NCBI GenBank assembly: GCA_022710935.1
Contig: JAKLFY010000047.1
Span: 1-50,446 of the forward strand
DNA from: Verrucomicrobiota bacterium
GTDB taxonomy: Bacteria > Verrucomicrobiota > Verrucomicrobiia > Limisphaerales > J093
DNA: 50,446 nt
Direction: 5' to 3'
Made by a program: the position numbers and the translations under genes. Position 1 is the stretch's first letter, and every line of letters begins with the position of its first letter. The notes beneath the pieces were generated by a model. That model saw only the letters and a program-made list of their open reading frames with translations, did no database searches and had not been told where the DNA came from. Positions 1 through 8,847 of the stretch are shown one piece after another.

Positions 1-39
1 GTTCCAGTGGGCGGGTCAGGTTTGCGTCCATGCCAATAA

Positions 40-57
40 TGTATCTATACAGATACA
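40..57. promoter_or_regulatory. Palindromic operator-like site
   Basis: TGTATCT-ATAC-AGATACA is a perfect inverted repeat with 7-base arms and a 4-base spacer, in an AT-rich stretch that stands out from the GC-rich surroundings. A TACAAT hexamer (54-59) that could serve as a -10 box overlaps its right arm. It lies about 165 bases before the exported oxidoreductase gene. The size and symmetry suit a GntR- or LacI-type repressor site. The regulator is not visible, and the assignment is inference. Confidence 0.45.
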
Positions 58-220
58 ATATGGCAATCAAAAAAACACTGCAGAGACAGGCTTTCTCAAA
101 TTCGGTTACTCTTTCGTCCTACACCCTTACGGAATTGCTGACGCAACTTCGGATTGACCGTGAAGAGAAAAGCCCTAGGCTGCGTCCATAACGGCAACGT
201 AAATCTTATTCCATTTGCCT

Positions 221-1594
221 ATGCAACACGACTCGGTTCAGCAATCGGCCGGCGGGGAAAGCCGCCGGAGTTTCATTCGAAGGACCGCGACGGCCACGGC
301 GGCGGTGGCGGCGGTGAACATGTTCAAGACCCCGGTTTACGGGCAAACCCAAGCCCCGTCCACCGGACGGGTCATCGGCGCCAACGACCGGATCGCGGTC
401 GGTTTCGTCGGTGTCGGTCCTCAGGGCATGCTGCACGTCAACAAGATGAAGCAGAATGCCGACAAGAACAATGTGGCGCTGGCGGCAGTCTGCGATTTGT
501 GGGAGAAGCGGCGCGAGGCGGCGAAGGCTGTGATGGGCGACTGCAAGACTTACGACGACTATCGTAAGATGCTTGAAGACAAAGACATCGATGCCGTGTT
601 GTGCGCGACTGTCGACCACTGGCACGCACAGATCTCCATCGAATCGATGAAAGCCGGCAAACACATCTATGTCGAGAAGCCGATGAGCCGCTATCTCCCG
701 GAGGCCTTCGAGGTCATGGATACGGTCAAGGCCACCGGCAAGGTCTTCCAGGTCGGGTCGCAAGGCTGTTCGGACGCCAAGTGGCACAAGTGCGCCGAGC
801 TGATCAAAGCCGGATCTCTGGGGCCGCTGGTGCTTGGTCAGGGCTCGTACATGCGCAACAGCCCCGCCGGGGAGTGGAATTACACAATCGACCCCGACTT
901 GAAGGCCGGCAGCGTCAAGTGGGACCAGTGGCTCGGCCCCAACATCAAGACACGCGCCGACTTCAGCGCCGATCATTTCTTCCGCTGGCGCAAGTACTAT
1001 CCCTATTGCGCCGGTCTCCTGGGCGATCTCTTCCCCCACCGCCTCCACCCGCTTGTGCTCGCCACCGGCAATCCCGAGTTCCCCAACCGGGTGGTCGCCG
1101 TGGGCACCAAAGCGATTCACACGGACAAGAACACGCCCGGCACGCAGGAGCGCGATTGCCCCGAGTGTCTCACCCTGGTGGCCGAGTTCCCGAGCGGCTA
1201 CAGCCTCATGGTCTGCAGCAGTTCGGTCAACGAATACGGGCTGCCCGACGTCATCCGCGGCCACTATGCCACGCTTCTCATCGGCGGGGCCAATGTGGAC
1301 CTCAAGCCGGAAGCCAAGTTCAGCGAGGAGATCGATCCGGAAAGCTTCAAGAATCTCCTCCCCGTCGAGGACATCGGCGAGCACGAATCGAACTGGATCT
1401 CCTGCATTCGGTCGGGCAAACAGCCCAACGCGAACATCGACCTCGCCGTGCGCGTCCAGACCATCGTCTCGCTGGGCGAGATGTCGGACCGCCTGGGGAT
1501 CGCCTGCCACTACGACGAGAAGACCCGCACCGTCATGGATGGCACCGGCAAAAAGGTTGATCCCGTCACGTACGGCACCCTGAAGCCCTCCTGA
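221..1594 (+). CDS. Gfo/Idh/MocA family oxidoreductase, Tat-exported
   Basis: A 457-residue NAD(P)-dependent sugar oxidoreductase of the Gfo/Idh/MocA family. The N-terminus carries a twin-arginine signal (SRRSFIR, residues 14-20, then an Ala-rich segment), so export by Tat is likely. The Rossmann glycine motif follows near residues 60-70 (GFVGVGPQG), then DHWHAQ, and the family EKP motif at 152-154. The C-terminal part is the usual alpha/beta oxidoreductase domain. I chose the ATG at 221 over a TTG two codons upstream; there is no clear Shine-Dalgarno. It is monocistronic: an intrinsic terminator follows and a palindromic operator-like site lies upstream. Exported members are typical of polysaccharide-degrading Verrucomicrobiota and Planctomycetes. 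The substrate cannot be told from sequence. Confidence 0.9.
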   Translation: MQHDSVQQSAGGESRRSFIRRTATATAAVAAVNMFKTPVYGQTQAPSTGRVIGANDRIAVGFVGVGPQGMLHVNKMKQNADKNNVALAAVCDLWEKRREAAKAVMGDCKTYDDYRKMLEDKDIDAVLCATVDHWHAQISIESMKAGKHIYVEKPMSRYLPEAFEVMDTVKATGKVFQVGSQGCSDAKWHKCAELIKAGSLGPLVLGQGSYMRNSPAGEWNYTIDPDLKAGSVKWDQWLGPNIKTRADFSADHFFRWRKYYPYCAGLLGDLFPHRLHPLVLATGNPEFPNRVVAVGTKAIHTDKNTPGTQERDCPECLTLVAEFPSGYSLMVCSSSVNEYGLPDVIRGHYATLLIGGANVDLKPEAKFSEEIDPESFKNLLPVEDIGEHESNWISCIRSGKQPNANIDLAVRVQTIVSLGEMSDRLGIACHYDEKTRTVMDGTGKKVDPVTYGTLKPS

Positions 1595-1621
1595 CCCGGA
1601 CTTCACGGATCGAATTCGACC

Positions 1622-1653
1622 GGCCCCGCGGCTGCCCGCCGCGGGGCCTTTTT
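1622..1653 (+). terminator. Intrinsic terminator after the oxidoreductase
   Basis: A perfect 11-bp GC stem (GGCCCCGCGGC / GCCGCGGGGCC) with a TGCCC loop is followed at once by five T. It sits 28 bases after the oxidoreductase stop and directly before trpD, so trpD must have its own promoter or rely on read-through. Confidence 0.9.
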
Positions 1654-1703
1654 CCTCAAATGAACGAGTGGCTTTTCCGGTGGGAAGTCGCTACCGTCCG
1701 CCC

Positions 1704-2756
1704 GTGCTCGATAAGCTGACTGCTCACGTGCGATCGGGGCTGGCCATGTCCGGCGATGAAGCCGCCGCCGCCGTCGCGTGCCTCCTCGACGAATCGTTGT
1801 CGGTCGAGACAAAGGCCGATTTCCTGAGCGCCCTGTCCCAGAAAGGGGAGACTGCCGACGAAATCGCCGCATTTGCGCGATTCCTCCGCGGCAAGGCGAT
1901 CGCGCCTCCCCTGGACACCGCTTTGCGAAATGGCGGGATCCTGGACGTGGTTGGAACCGGAGGCGATCGGGCCGGCACGTTCAACATCTCGACCGCCGCC
2001 GCCCTCGTCGCGGCCTCGGCCGGTGTGAAGGTGGCCAAACACGGCAACCGTGCCGTCACCTGCCAGACCGGCAGTGCCGACGTCATCGAAGCGCTCGGCA
2101 TTCCCATCGACCTGCCGCCCGAACGGGCCGTCTCGGCTCTGCGCGACCATGGTTTCGCCTTCTTCTTCGCGCCTTTGTATCACCCGGCCTTTAACCACAT
2201 CGCCCCCGTTCGGCGGCTCTGTGCCGACCGCGGCCAGCGAACCTTGTTCAACTACCTGGGCCCGCTGCTCAACCCGGTTTGTCCGACGGCGCAGGTGATG
2301 GGCGTGCCGCGGCCCGATCTGTGCGCGCCCCTGGCCCGAGTCCTCCAGGCCCTGGGCGTCCGACGCGGCATCGTTGTCTGCGGCCGCACCGGCCTCGCGA
2401 CTGGCGCCATGTACTTCGACGAGTTGTCCATCCTCGGCGACACCACAATTGCCGAGTTCTACCAGGAACGCGGCATGCATTGTAGCACGCTCAGACGGAC
2501 GGATTTCCCGATCCAGCCCGCCGTGCTGCCGGACCTTCAGGGCGGTGACCGCGCCGCCAACGCCGAGACCTTGCGGCGCGTCCTGCGCGGAGACGAGCGC
2601 GGTCCCAAGCGCGACGCCGTGCTGCTCAACGCGGGCGCGGCGTTGTTCGTTGCGGATCGGGTCCGCACCGTCGCCGACGGCTGGGAGGCCGCCGCCGAGC
2701 TGATTGACAGCGGACGGGCTTGGACCAAACTGGAGGAGCTCCGAATATCGCGTTGA
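1704..2756 (+). CDS. trpD: Anthranilate phosphoribosyltransferase
   Basis: Second step of tryptophan synthesis: transfers phosphoribose from PRPP to anthranilate. The PRPP-binding loop GTGGDRAGTFNIST, the KHGNR motif, the GSADVLEALG-like segment (GSADVIEALG), HPAFNHIAPVRR, and a downstream acidic metal-binding pair (DELS) are all present in order. The usual HGxDGLDE stretch is replaced by CGRTGLATGAMYFDELS, a slightly longer loop that keeps the acidic pair. There is no ATG start; GTG codons at 1668, 1680 and 1704 are in frame. I prefer 1704 because the conserved helix (LDKLTAHVRSG) begins there, and 1668 lies close to the terminator U-tract. No other trp genes are nearby, so the pathway is split. 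The next gene starts 114 bases on. Confidence 0.9.
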   Translation: MLDKLTAHVRSGLAMSGDEAAAAVACLLDESLSVETKADFLSALSQKGETADEIAAFARFLRGKAIAPPLDTALRNGGILDVVGTGGDRAGTFNISTAAALVAASAGVKVAKHGNRAVTCQTGSADVIEALGIPIDLPPERAVSALRDHGFAFFFAPLYHPAFNHIAPVRRLCADRGQRTLFNYLGPLLNPVCPTAQVMGVPRPDLCAPLARVLQALGVRRGIVVCGRTGLATGAMYFDELSILGDTTIAEFYQERGMHCSTLRRTDFPIQPAVLPDLQGGDRAANAETLRRVLRGDERGPKRDAVLLNAGAALFVADRVRTVADGWEAAAELIDSGRAWTKLEELRISR

Positions 2757-2870
2757 CGCTGGGCGGGCGTCGTACCCACTATCCGCGCTCTGGTCGGGCG
2801 GGCCAGCAATCGGAGACGCCCCGGCCACCGGAGCAAACCTTGAACCTGAAAACTGAATACTGAAATACCT

Positions 2871-4109
2871 ATGAACCTCGACTCTCTGTACTCGGAACTG
2901 ACCCTCCCGACCAAGGCCAAGCTCGCCTTGATCGTTCTGGACGGCCTGGGCGACCTCGCGGTCGTTGGCCAGGGCGAAATCACGCCGCTCGAAGCCGCGC
3001 GCACGCCCAATCTCGACGCCTTTGTCGCCCAGGGCTGCGCCCAGGGCCGCATGATCCCCGTGGCGCAGGGCATCACCCCTGGCAGCGGCCCCGGCCATCT
3101 GGCCCTCTTCGGCTATGACCCGATCGAGTACCAGGTCGGACGCGGCGTCATCGAGGCCCTGGGCCTGGGCGTGCACCTGAAGGCCGGCGATGTCGCCGCC
3201 CGCGCCAATTTTTGTTCTCTCGATTCCAAGGGGATCATCACCGACCGCCGCGCGGGCCGGATCGCCACCGACGTGTGCGAGGAACTCTGCGCCATCCTCT
3301 CGCAGGGAATCAAGAAGGCCGGCCCGAAAGGCAGCGAGGTCGAGGTCATCATCCAGCCCGGCAAGGAACACCGGTTCGTCGTCGTCTTCCGCGGCGAAGG
3401 CCTGGCCGGCCCCCTGACATCAACCGATCCGAACCGGGAAGGCCTGCCGATCGCCATCGCCAAGCCCGAGAACGAGAAATCAGCGGCGCAGGTGAAGACG
3501 GCGAAGATCGTGGCGGACTTCTACAAGCGGGCGTTGCCGCTGATCGCCAAGCATCCGCGGGCGAACGGCTTCCTGATGCGCGGCATCGCCCATCAGCCGC
3601 GGATTCCGCTGTTCCAGGAGCGCTACCAACTCAAGGCGGCGTGCCTGGCGGTCTACCCGATGTACAAGGGACTCGCCCAGTTGGTCGGGATGACCAAGAT
3701 CGAAGGACCCAAGACCATCGCCGAACAATTCGAGCGTTACCTGGCGGAGTACGACAACTACGACTTCTTCTTCATCCACTACAAGTACACCGACAAGGCC
3801 GGTGAAGACGGCAACTTCGAAGCCAAAAAGAAGGCCATCGAGGATTTCGACGCCGCCCTCCCAATCCTCCTACGCAAGAAGCCGGACGTCATCGCCATCA
3901 CCGGCGATCACTCGACCCCGTGCGCGGTCAAGGGCCACTCGTGGCACCCCCAGCCGGTCCTCGTGCACTCCGCGTTAAGCGGATCGGACAAGCTCGAGCG
4001 CTTCACCGAGACGGGCTCGAACATGGGATCGCTCGGCGTCTTCAAAGCCAAGTACCTCATCCGCCTTATGCAGGCCAACGCGCGGATGTTCGACAAGTTC
4101 GGCGCCTGA
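2871..4109 (+). CDS. apgM: 2,3-bisphosphoglycerate-independent phosphoglycerate mutase, archaeal type
   Basis: Interconverts 3- and 2-phosphoglycerate in glycolysis. The 412-residue protein belongs to the alkaline-phosphatase-superfamily mutases of archaeal (ApgM) type, close to the usual length of about 400. Visible hallmarks are the metal-binding Asp in IVLDG (D24), the phosphorylated serine in TPGSGPGHLALFGYD (S72), the VGRGVIEALG segment, and the C-terminal metal ligands in TGDHSTP (D346, H347) and HSWHP (H356, H359). It starts with ATG; no strong ribosome site is seen. It converges on the cytochrome gene, with a strong hairpin between them. Cytoplasmic and probably housekeeping. Confidence 0.92.
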   Translation: MNLDSLYSELTLPTKAKLALIVLDGLGDLAVVGQGEITPLEAARTPNLDAFVAQGCAQGRMIPVAQGITPGSGPGHLALFGYDPIEYQVGRGVIEALGLGVHLKAGDVAARANFCSLDSKGIITDRRAGRIATDVCEELCAILSQGIKKAGPKGSEVEVIIQPGKEHRFVVVFRGEGLAGPLTSTDPNREGLPIAIAKPENEKSAAQVKTAKIVADFYKRALPLIAKHPRANGFLMRGIAHQPRIPLFQERYQLKAACLAVYPMYKGLAQLVGMTKIEGPKTIAEQFERYLAEYDNYDFFFIHYKYTDKAGEDGNFEAKKKAIEDFDAALPILLRKKPDVIAITGDHSTPCAVKGHSWHPQPVLVHSALSGSDKLERFTETGSNMGSLGVFKAKYLIRLMQANARMFDKFGA

Positions 4110-4119
4110 TCCCGACACC

Positions 4120-4147
4120 GAGGCGCGACCACACTCGGTCGCGCCTC
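4120..4147. terminator. Hairpin between convergent genes
   Basis: A perfect 11-bp stem (GAGGCGCGACC / GGTCGCGCCTC) with a 6-base loop lies between the convergent mutase and cytochrome genes. There is no U-tract, so termination would be weak or Rho-assisted. It may act in both directions. Confidence 0.55.
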
Positions 4148-4197
4148 ATCGCGAAATCAGCGGCCTGCTTCGGTCCGCGCTCCGGAGACAAAGCCGC

Positions 4198-6096
4198 TCA
4201 GAGCGAAAGCACGTACTCGGCCAGATCGCTCAGCTCGATCGGCGTCAGGCCCGACGTGCGCCCGTGACGGTCGTCCGGATTCGCCTCGCCCAGCACGTCG
4301 CGCATGGTGGCGGCCCGCCCGTCATGCAGATACGGCGCGGTCCGCCAACACTCGATCAGCGTCGGCGTGTCCATCGACTTTCCCTGTTCACGCCCCGTCC
4401 CCATCCCGACATCGTGATGCCGCAAGTCGGTGTACAGGGGCGGCGGATGGCACTCGGCGCACCCGGCGCGCTGGAAGATCTGCTGGCCCCGCTGCGCTGC
4501 CCCGCTCAGATCCTTGCCTTGCCGATGGGGGCTGAGGCCGGGGCGAAGGTTCTTGAGGTAGACGTCGATGGCGACCGCCTCTTCCTCGGGCCGCACGAGA
4601 AACTGAATGTGGCGAATGCCGGCCCGCACCGCATCCTCGGCCGTCTCCCGCACGCCCATGATCATCGCCGGCGGCGTCTCGTGGCTGAGCAGCATGTTCT
4701 TGGTGTTTTTCGGATTCCCCAGCCCGTCGTTGAGAAGATCCCAGTTCAACCCGTCCACCCGGGCGTCCGGATGGCAACTGGCGCAGCTCTGCCAATGCTG
4801 AAAACAGAGCCGCGCATCGTTGAAGAGCATCTCGCCGCGCCGTGCCTGCGTCGGCGCAACAGCCGGACCGAGCGGAAATGACTTGGCCCGCGGCGGCCCG
4901 GCGGCCGCCAGATCCACCAGACCCAGGCTGTCCGAGTAGTACTCGGCAACGAACAGACGCTCGCCCACCAAAGCCACCCCCCGCGGCCCCTCCCCACTCA
5001 AATTCACCCGGCGCCGCAACCCGACCAGGAAACTCAGGTCGTTCGGCACGTCCTCGGACGAAAGGCTCGCGCCGCCAACCCGTTCGCCCGCCCCGATCCG
5101 ACGCAGCTTCTCGATCAGACCGGGCTGGTCGATGACGCTCACCTCGTGCGTGCCGGCGTGGCTGACGACGATCCAGCGCCCGTCACTCGAACAGGCCACG
5201 CCCCACGGATTCGCCGCGCCCAGGTCCACGTCGTCCACCAGCACCGTGTTGATGCGTTCGGCCTTGGCCACATCGATCACACTCAACGCCGAGGTGTTCA
5301 TCCAGCCGCGGTCCAATTGCGTCGTGGGCATCTGGTAGCGCCCAAGCCCGTGCGTCGCATACACGACCGCGCCGTCGCCCGACACCGCCAGACCGCGCAC
5401 CGCCGTGCTGCCATTGGGAAGCTGAATCTGGGCCACAGGCTCGAGCCGTTCCGTGTCGATCGCGCTGATCGCCGCCGCAATCTCCGCGGCGTCCGCCCGG
5501 CCCGCGGGAAGGTGGTTGCCCACAAACAAACGCCGCCCATCCGGTGTCAGGGCCAGCGCAACCGGCTCCCGCACGACCGGGATCCGCCCAAGCTCCCGGC
5601 CGCCCTTCCAGTCGATCACACTGACGTCGTGGTTGAACCGGTTCGCGACGTAGAGCCGCGCGCCATCCGGTGACACCGCGAGCGCGGACGGCGTGTGGCC
5701 GGCGCGCACCAATCGCTCGACGCGCCCCGAACGCGCGTCGCAAACCTCGATCTGCCCGGACGCTTCACCGGTCGCCACGATCAACCGCGTCCCGTCCGGC
5801 GTGAGCGCCAGCGCGTTCGCATGGCCCTCGAGTGCGGTCGCGCTCCGGACCTCGCCGCTCCCGGCGTCGACGACCAGCACCCGCCCAGCCGTCCCGGCAG
5901 CCACAAAAAGCGTCGCGCCATCGGGAGAAGCGGCGATTGCCACCGGCGAAAGATACTGCTCCGCGTCAGCCGCTCGCGCCCACCCCCCAGCCCAAAGGCA
6001 AAGAGACAACCAGATCTCAACCCGACACCATCTGGGGCGACGGGCGGTGCGGACAACAGCCCCAACAACGCGCGGAGTGGTCAAGCGGACGTGCAT
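4198..6096 (-). CDS. YVTN beta-propeller / di-haem cytochrome c peroxidase-like protein
   Basis: A 632-residue predicted exported protein with two parts. After an N-terminal hydrophobic segment ending near ARA-AD, residues about 45-400 form a beta-propeller with repeated YVTN-type blades (SPDGxxLYVAN, TPDGRRLFVGN, DVSVIDWKGG). The C-terminal third resembles MauG/cytochrome c peroxidase: two c-type haem motifs, CASCH (near residue 438) and CAECH (near 545), followed by HDGRAATMRDVL and a closing LTPIELSDLAEYVLSL. Such fusions are common in Planctomycetes and Verrucomicrobiota as periplasmic redox proteins, but their substrates are largely unknown. It starts with ATG at 6096 and converges on the mutase gene. 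The start region borders a mosaic repeat. Confidence 0.85.
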   Translation of the reverse strand: MHVRLTTPRVVGAVVRTARRPRWCRVEIWLSLCLWAGGWARAADAEQYLSPVAIAASPDGATLFVAAGTAGRVLVVDAGSGEVRSATALEGHANALALTPDGTRLIVATGEASGQIEVCDARSGRVERLVRAGHTPSALAVSPDGARLYVANRFNHDVSVIDWKGGRELGRIPVVREPVALALTPDGRRLFVGNHLPAGRADAAEIAAAISAIDTERLEPVAQIQLPNGSTAVRGLAVSGDGAVVYATHGLGRYQMPTTQLDRGWMNTSALSVIDVAKAERINTVLVDDVDLGAANPWGVACSSDGRWIVVSHAGTHEVSVIDQPGLIEKLRRIGAGERVGGASLSSEDVPNDLSFLVGLRRRVNLSGEGPRGVALVGERLFVAEYYSDSLGLVDLAAAGPPRAKSFPLGPAVAPTQARRGEMLFNDARLCFQHWQSCASCHPDARVDGLNWDLLNDGLGNPKNTKNMLLSHETPPAMIMGVRETAEDAVRAGIRHIQFLVRPEEEAVAIDVYLKNLRPGLSPHRQGKDLSGAAQRGQQIFQRAGCAECHPPPLYTDLRHHDVGMGTGREQGKSMDTPTLIECWRTAPYLHDGRAATMRDVLGEANPDDRHGRTSGLTPIELSDLAEYVLSL

Positions 6097-6158
6097 GGGG
6101 AGGGACGGTAGTCGAAAGGCCGTCTCCTCCTCAAGCGAAACCCGACACGCGACAGACC

Positions 6159-6351
6159 CAGCGCCAATTCATGAAGACGAAAAGGCTGGAGGGGGGACGG
6201 CCCTCCCGTGCTCTGCTCGTGCACACGAAGGCGTAGGAGTGGGGACGTCCTCGTCCCCGGCCAATGGAGTCGCACAATGTGTTGGCGGGGCGACGAGGAC
6301 GTCTCGTCCCCCGCCATTGCGAGTGAACACGGTGTTTCTCGGCGACGGGCC
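6159..6351 (+). repeat. Mosaic intergenic repeat, copy 1 (modules A-B-C-D)
   Basis: This occupies most of the 6097-6515 gap, which holds no gene. Four modules shared with the repeat near 42.2 kb are recognisable: A (6159-6197, starts CAGCGCCAAT), B (6209-6239, TGCTCTGCTCG), C (6254-6303, ends GACGAGGACGTC) and D (6304-6351, contains GTGAACACGGTGTTTCTCGG). Perfect short hairpins lie at 6241-6258 (GGGGACG/CGTCCCC) and around 6292-6309 (GACGAG/CTCGTC). In the other copy B and C are in the opposite order. Confidence 0.7.
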
Positions 6352-6515
6352 GTCGCCGCTCCACTTCCTGAATCGGCCCTGCGACAAACCCGACACCCAA
6401 CCTTGCGCCTTCGCCTAAACCGGCTACAGTGCGCACGTCTCCGCCTGCCGCCGGCATGCCGCCGCCCGGTCCAGTGGCGGGACCCGGAAAACGCAACACT
6501 GAAAGGATAACTGCT

Positions 6516-7028
6516 GTGAGGACGACTGTTGTACTGGCTCGATCGATCGCCCTGGGACTCTTGGCGTGTGCCACCTGGACCGGCCTCCTGGCCCAAACCA
6601 CCCTCGAAGACATGGTCGATCAGGGAAACGCCTCCTGGATGCTCGGCAAATGGCAGGGCTCGACCGATGACGCAACCACGGTGACCCTCGAGTTCTCGTG
6701 GGACCTGAACAAGCATGTCGTTGTGATGCACGGCAAAGTGGGTTACGACATGGAATTCAAGGGCTACAGCGCTCTCGAACCCGGCACATCCGAGGTCAAA
6801 TACACCGGCTATGACAATCGCGGCGTTCTGAGCCGCGGCACGTGGGATCTCGAAGCCGGCGAATTGACCCTGCGCCTCGAAAGCAAGACCGCCGACAGAA
6901 ACTCGAAGATGGCCGCCGTCTTCACCGGCAGCCCAACGCAGGGCCTCGAAGTCCGGTTGCACGGCGTCAGCGACTACGGCAGCATCTCGTATCCCGCCCG
7001 CACGACCCTCAAGCTCAAAAAGCAGTAG
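6516..7028 (+). CDS. Small secreted protein of unknown function
   Basis: A 170-residue protein with an N-terminal signal peptide (positively charged VRTTVVLARS, then a hydrophobic stretch to GLLAQ). The mature part is rich in beta strands: WMLGKWQGS, TVTLEFSWDLNKHVVVMHGKVG, FKGYSALEP, GVLSRGTWDLEAGELTLRLES. This pattern resembles the lipocalin/FABP-like beta-barrel proteins that open with a LxGxWxG motif (DUF1579-like), but the match is only by eye. I chose the GTG at 6516 because GAAAGGA lies 8 bases upstream and the signal peptide begins there; a longer in-frame extension to 6429 is Pro/Gly-rich and unlikely. It converges on the GH13 gene. The function is unknown. Confidence 0.75.
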   Translation: MRTTVVLARSIALGLLACATWTGLLAQTTLEDMVDQGNASWMLGKWQGSTDDATTVTLEFSWDLNKHVVVMHGKVGYDMEFKGYSALEPGTSEVKYTGYDNRGVLSRGTWDLEAGELTLRLESKTADRNSKMAAVFTGSPTQGLEVRLHGVSDYGSISYPARTTLKLKKQ

Positions 7029-7065
7029 CAAAGCAATGGGGTCAGATCCGTAATGGGTGACTCCT

Positions 7066-8325
7066 CTACTTTATGAGTGAGTCCCCGGGCGCACGAGAAA
7101 ACGCACGCTTCCAGCCGGCGATGAGTTCCTGAAACCGCTGGCGGATCGAACGTCCGGGTTCTTGGTTGAGACCTGTCCACGGCATCGCAGGACGCGCGTG
7201 CAAATCGCCGTAAGGGCCGGCTACCGGATGCGCGTGGCTGAGGCCGAGTTCGGTCCCGTAATAAATGACGGGAGGCTGCGGTTGCAGAAACTGCAGGGCG
7301 GCGGCTTCGAGCAGACGATCCACTCTGCCCTTCGCCTCGTGGAGGAATCGGTTAACGTCGTGGTTGTCGAGGAAACTGGGCAGGCAGGCGTCCCACTCGA
7401 AGCGGGCGTAATGCGCGTCCAGCGCGGCCTGCACCTCCCCAGGATTAACCGGCCCTGCCCGGCGGGCCACCCGTTGGCAGAGCAGGTTGCGGAAGCCGAA
7501 GTCGAGCACGCCATCGAACACCGTTGCGTACTCTGCCTGGACCGCATCCGTTATGTCATGGCCGAGTTGGGCCTCGAAGAAGTAGCGGCGTTTGTCAGGC
7601 AGTCTCAGCGTGACCAAGTGCTCCCGCCGCACACCCATCAGCGTGGCCTCGCCCATCAGAAACACGCCCGGGCGATGCGCTTTGAGGTCCGCCCGGAAGG
7701 TGCGCCAGAAGTCCATTGATGGGCCAACCACGTGATCCATCCGGAAACCGTCTACGCCCCGGTCGAGCCAACGCTTGCACTCTCCCAACAGGTAAGAGCG
7801 AACATCGGGATGGTCGAGATTGAGCTTCGGAAGTTCATCGAAGTGCAAGAAGCAAAGCGGCCGGCCATCGCGGCCGAAATGGAACCACTCGCGGTACGGG
7901 CTGTGCGGATCGGCAATCGCCTGCTGGAAGAAGGGGTGCTCGCGGTGGATGTGGTTGGGGACCCAGTCGAGGAGAATACGAAAGTCGGGGCGGGCGGCTC
8001 TCATCAGGGCGTCCCAAGCCCGTTCGCCGCCGAATCTCGGTTCGACCCGGTCGTATGCGAGGACATGGTAACCATGATAGGCCGCAGATGCTGTAACGGG
8101 CGACAGCCAAAGCGTGTTGACACCTAATCCGCGCAGGTAGTCCAAGCGGCGGGTAACGCCGTCAAGCGTTCCCCCGCAGAAGACCGGCAGTCGGGACCGA
8201 GAGGGATCGAGGGTGGTTGCTGCCGCAGCAAAACGGTCCACCAGAAGGTGATAGATGACAGCCTGCCGCCACCAAGAGGTAGGGGCAGGGGGCGTTGCTT
8301 GAGCGTCAGTGGCGAGAGCCTGCAT
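7066..8325 (-). CDS. GH13 alpha-amylase family glycosyl hydrolase, cytoplasmic
   Basis: A 419-residue GH13 (alpha-amylase clan) enzyme without a signal peptide. It shows the conserved regions in order: VNTLWLSPV, LLDWVPNHI (region I), DGFRMDHVV (region II, nucleophile Asp near residue 197), FLMGEATLM (region III, acid/base Glu near 225) and LDNHDVNRF (region IV, Asp near 324). The protein is short for the family and lacks an obvious C-terminal beta domain beyond GTELGLSH and a brief tail. It probably works on imported or stored alpha-glucans. It begins 18 bases after the upstream 3-TM protein gene, so the two form a likely operon. Confidence 0.87.
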   Translation of the reverse strand: MQALATDAQATPPAPTSWWRQAVIYHLLVDRFAAAATTLDPSRSRLPVFCGGTLDGVTRRLDYLRGLGVNTLWLSPVTASAAYHGYHVLAYDRVEPRFGGERAWDALMRAARPDFRILLDWVPNHIHREHPFFQQAIADPHSPYREWFHFGRDGRPLCFLHFDELPKLNLDHPDVRSYLLGECKRWLDRGVDGFRMDHVVGPSMDFWRTFRADLKAHRPGVFLMGEATLMGVRREHLVTLRLPDKRRYFFEAQLGHDITDAVQAEYATVFDGVLDFGFRNLLCQRVARRAGPVNPGEVQAALDAHYARFEWDACLPSFLDNHDVNRFLHEAKGRVDRLLEAAALQFLQPQPPVIYYGTELGLSHAHPVAGPYGDLHARPAMPWTGLNQEPGRSIRQRFQELIAGWKRAFSRAPGDSLIK

Positions 8326-8343
8326 CCTGGAAAAACGTAGAGG

Positions 8344-8847
8344 TCATGGCTTGGCAGTCGCTACCCCTTGGAAGAAGACAAAGAAGATGGCTCCGACCAA
8401 GTTGAACAACAGAAGCGCTCCCCAGAACCAGCGGTGCCAGCCCGGACCCGGCAGTGCCGTGGCTGCCGGCTGTTCCGTGCACTGCGCACACACGGAGGTT
8501 CCGCTGTCCTTCGACTTGTTCTCTCCGCGAGCCTTCGCCAGCGTCGTCTCCCAGCCTAGATCACCCAGATTCTGATCGGCCTCAGTCTTCGCCAAGTGCC
8601 GACCGATCGAGGTGATGCTTCTGCTCAACTCCAACGACCGGACGAAGAACAACACACCAATCACAAATGGCAGAAGGTAAGCGGCTGCGGGAAGCGCGCT
8701 CGACTGATGAGCGAGAAACCACGCCCAAGTTGCGGCAGTCGCTCCGATGCCGTAGATGACATTCTGCTCCCCGATTTGGATCTTGCCTTCGATCTCCTTT
8801 CGCAGGCACTCGTACTGCTTGAGCAGGAGTTGTTCTCGCGCATTCAT
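8344..8847 (-). CDS. Three-TM hypothetical membrane protein
   Basis: A 167-residue protein with three predicted membrane segments: NVIYGIGATAATWAWFLA (about 28-45), ALPAAAYLLPFVIGVLFFV (about 51-70) and WFWGALLLFNLVGAIFFVFF near the C-terminus. A charged loop of about 60 residues (KTEADQNLGDLGWETTLAKARGE, then two Cys in CAQC) lies between TM2 and TM3. I set the start at the ATG of MNAREQLLLKQYE; the frame is open further upstream but reads as non-coding there. It lies directly upstream of the GH13 gene. I do not recognise the family. A role with the amylase is only suggested by position. Confidence 0.65.
   Translation of the reverse strand: MNAREQLLLKQYECLRKEIEGKIQIGEQNVIYGIGATAATWAWFLAHQSSALPAAAYLLPFVIGVLFFVRSLELSRSITSIGRHLAKTEADQNLGDLGWETTLAKARGENKSKDSGTSVCAQCTEQPAATALPGPGWHRWFWGALLLFNLVGAIFFVFFQGVATAKP

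Noticed and set aside
1656-3371. Long minus-strand open frame opposite trpD and the phosphoglycerate mutase
   Set aside because: It lies antisense to two genes with clear family motifs, has no recognisable domain, and its composition is that of a GC-rich shadow frame.
7029-7065. GGGGTCAGATCCGTAATGGG between convergent genes as a RAYT/REP signature
   Set aside because: The phrase resembles sequences I associate with REP-type elements, but one short copy without palindromic arms or a second copy in the window is not enough.
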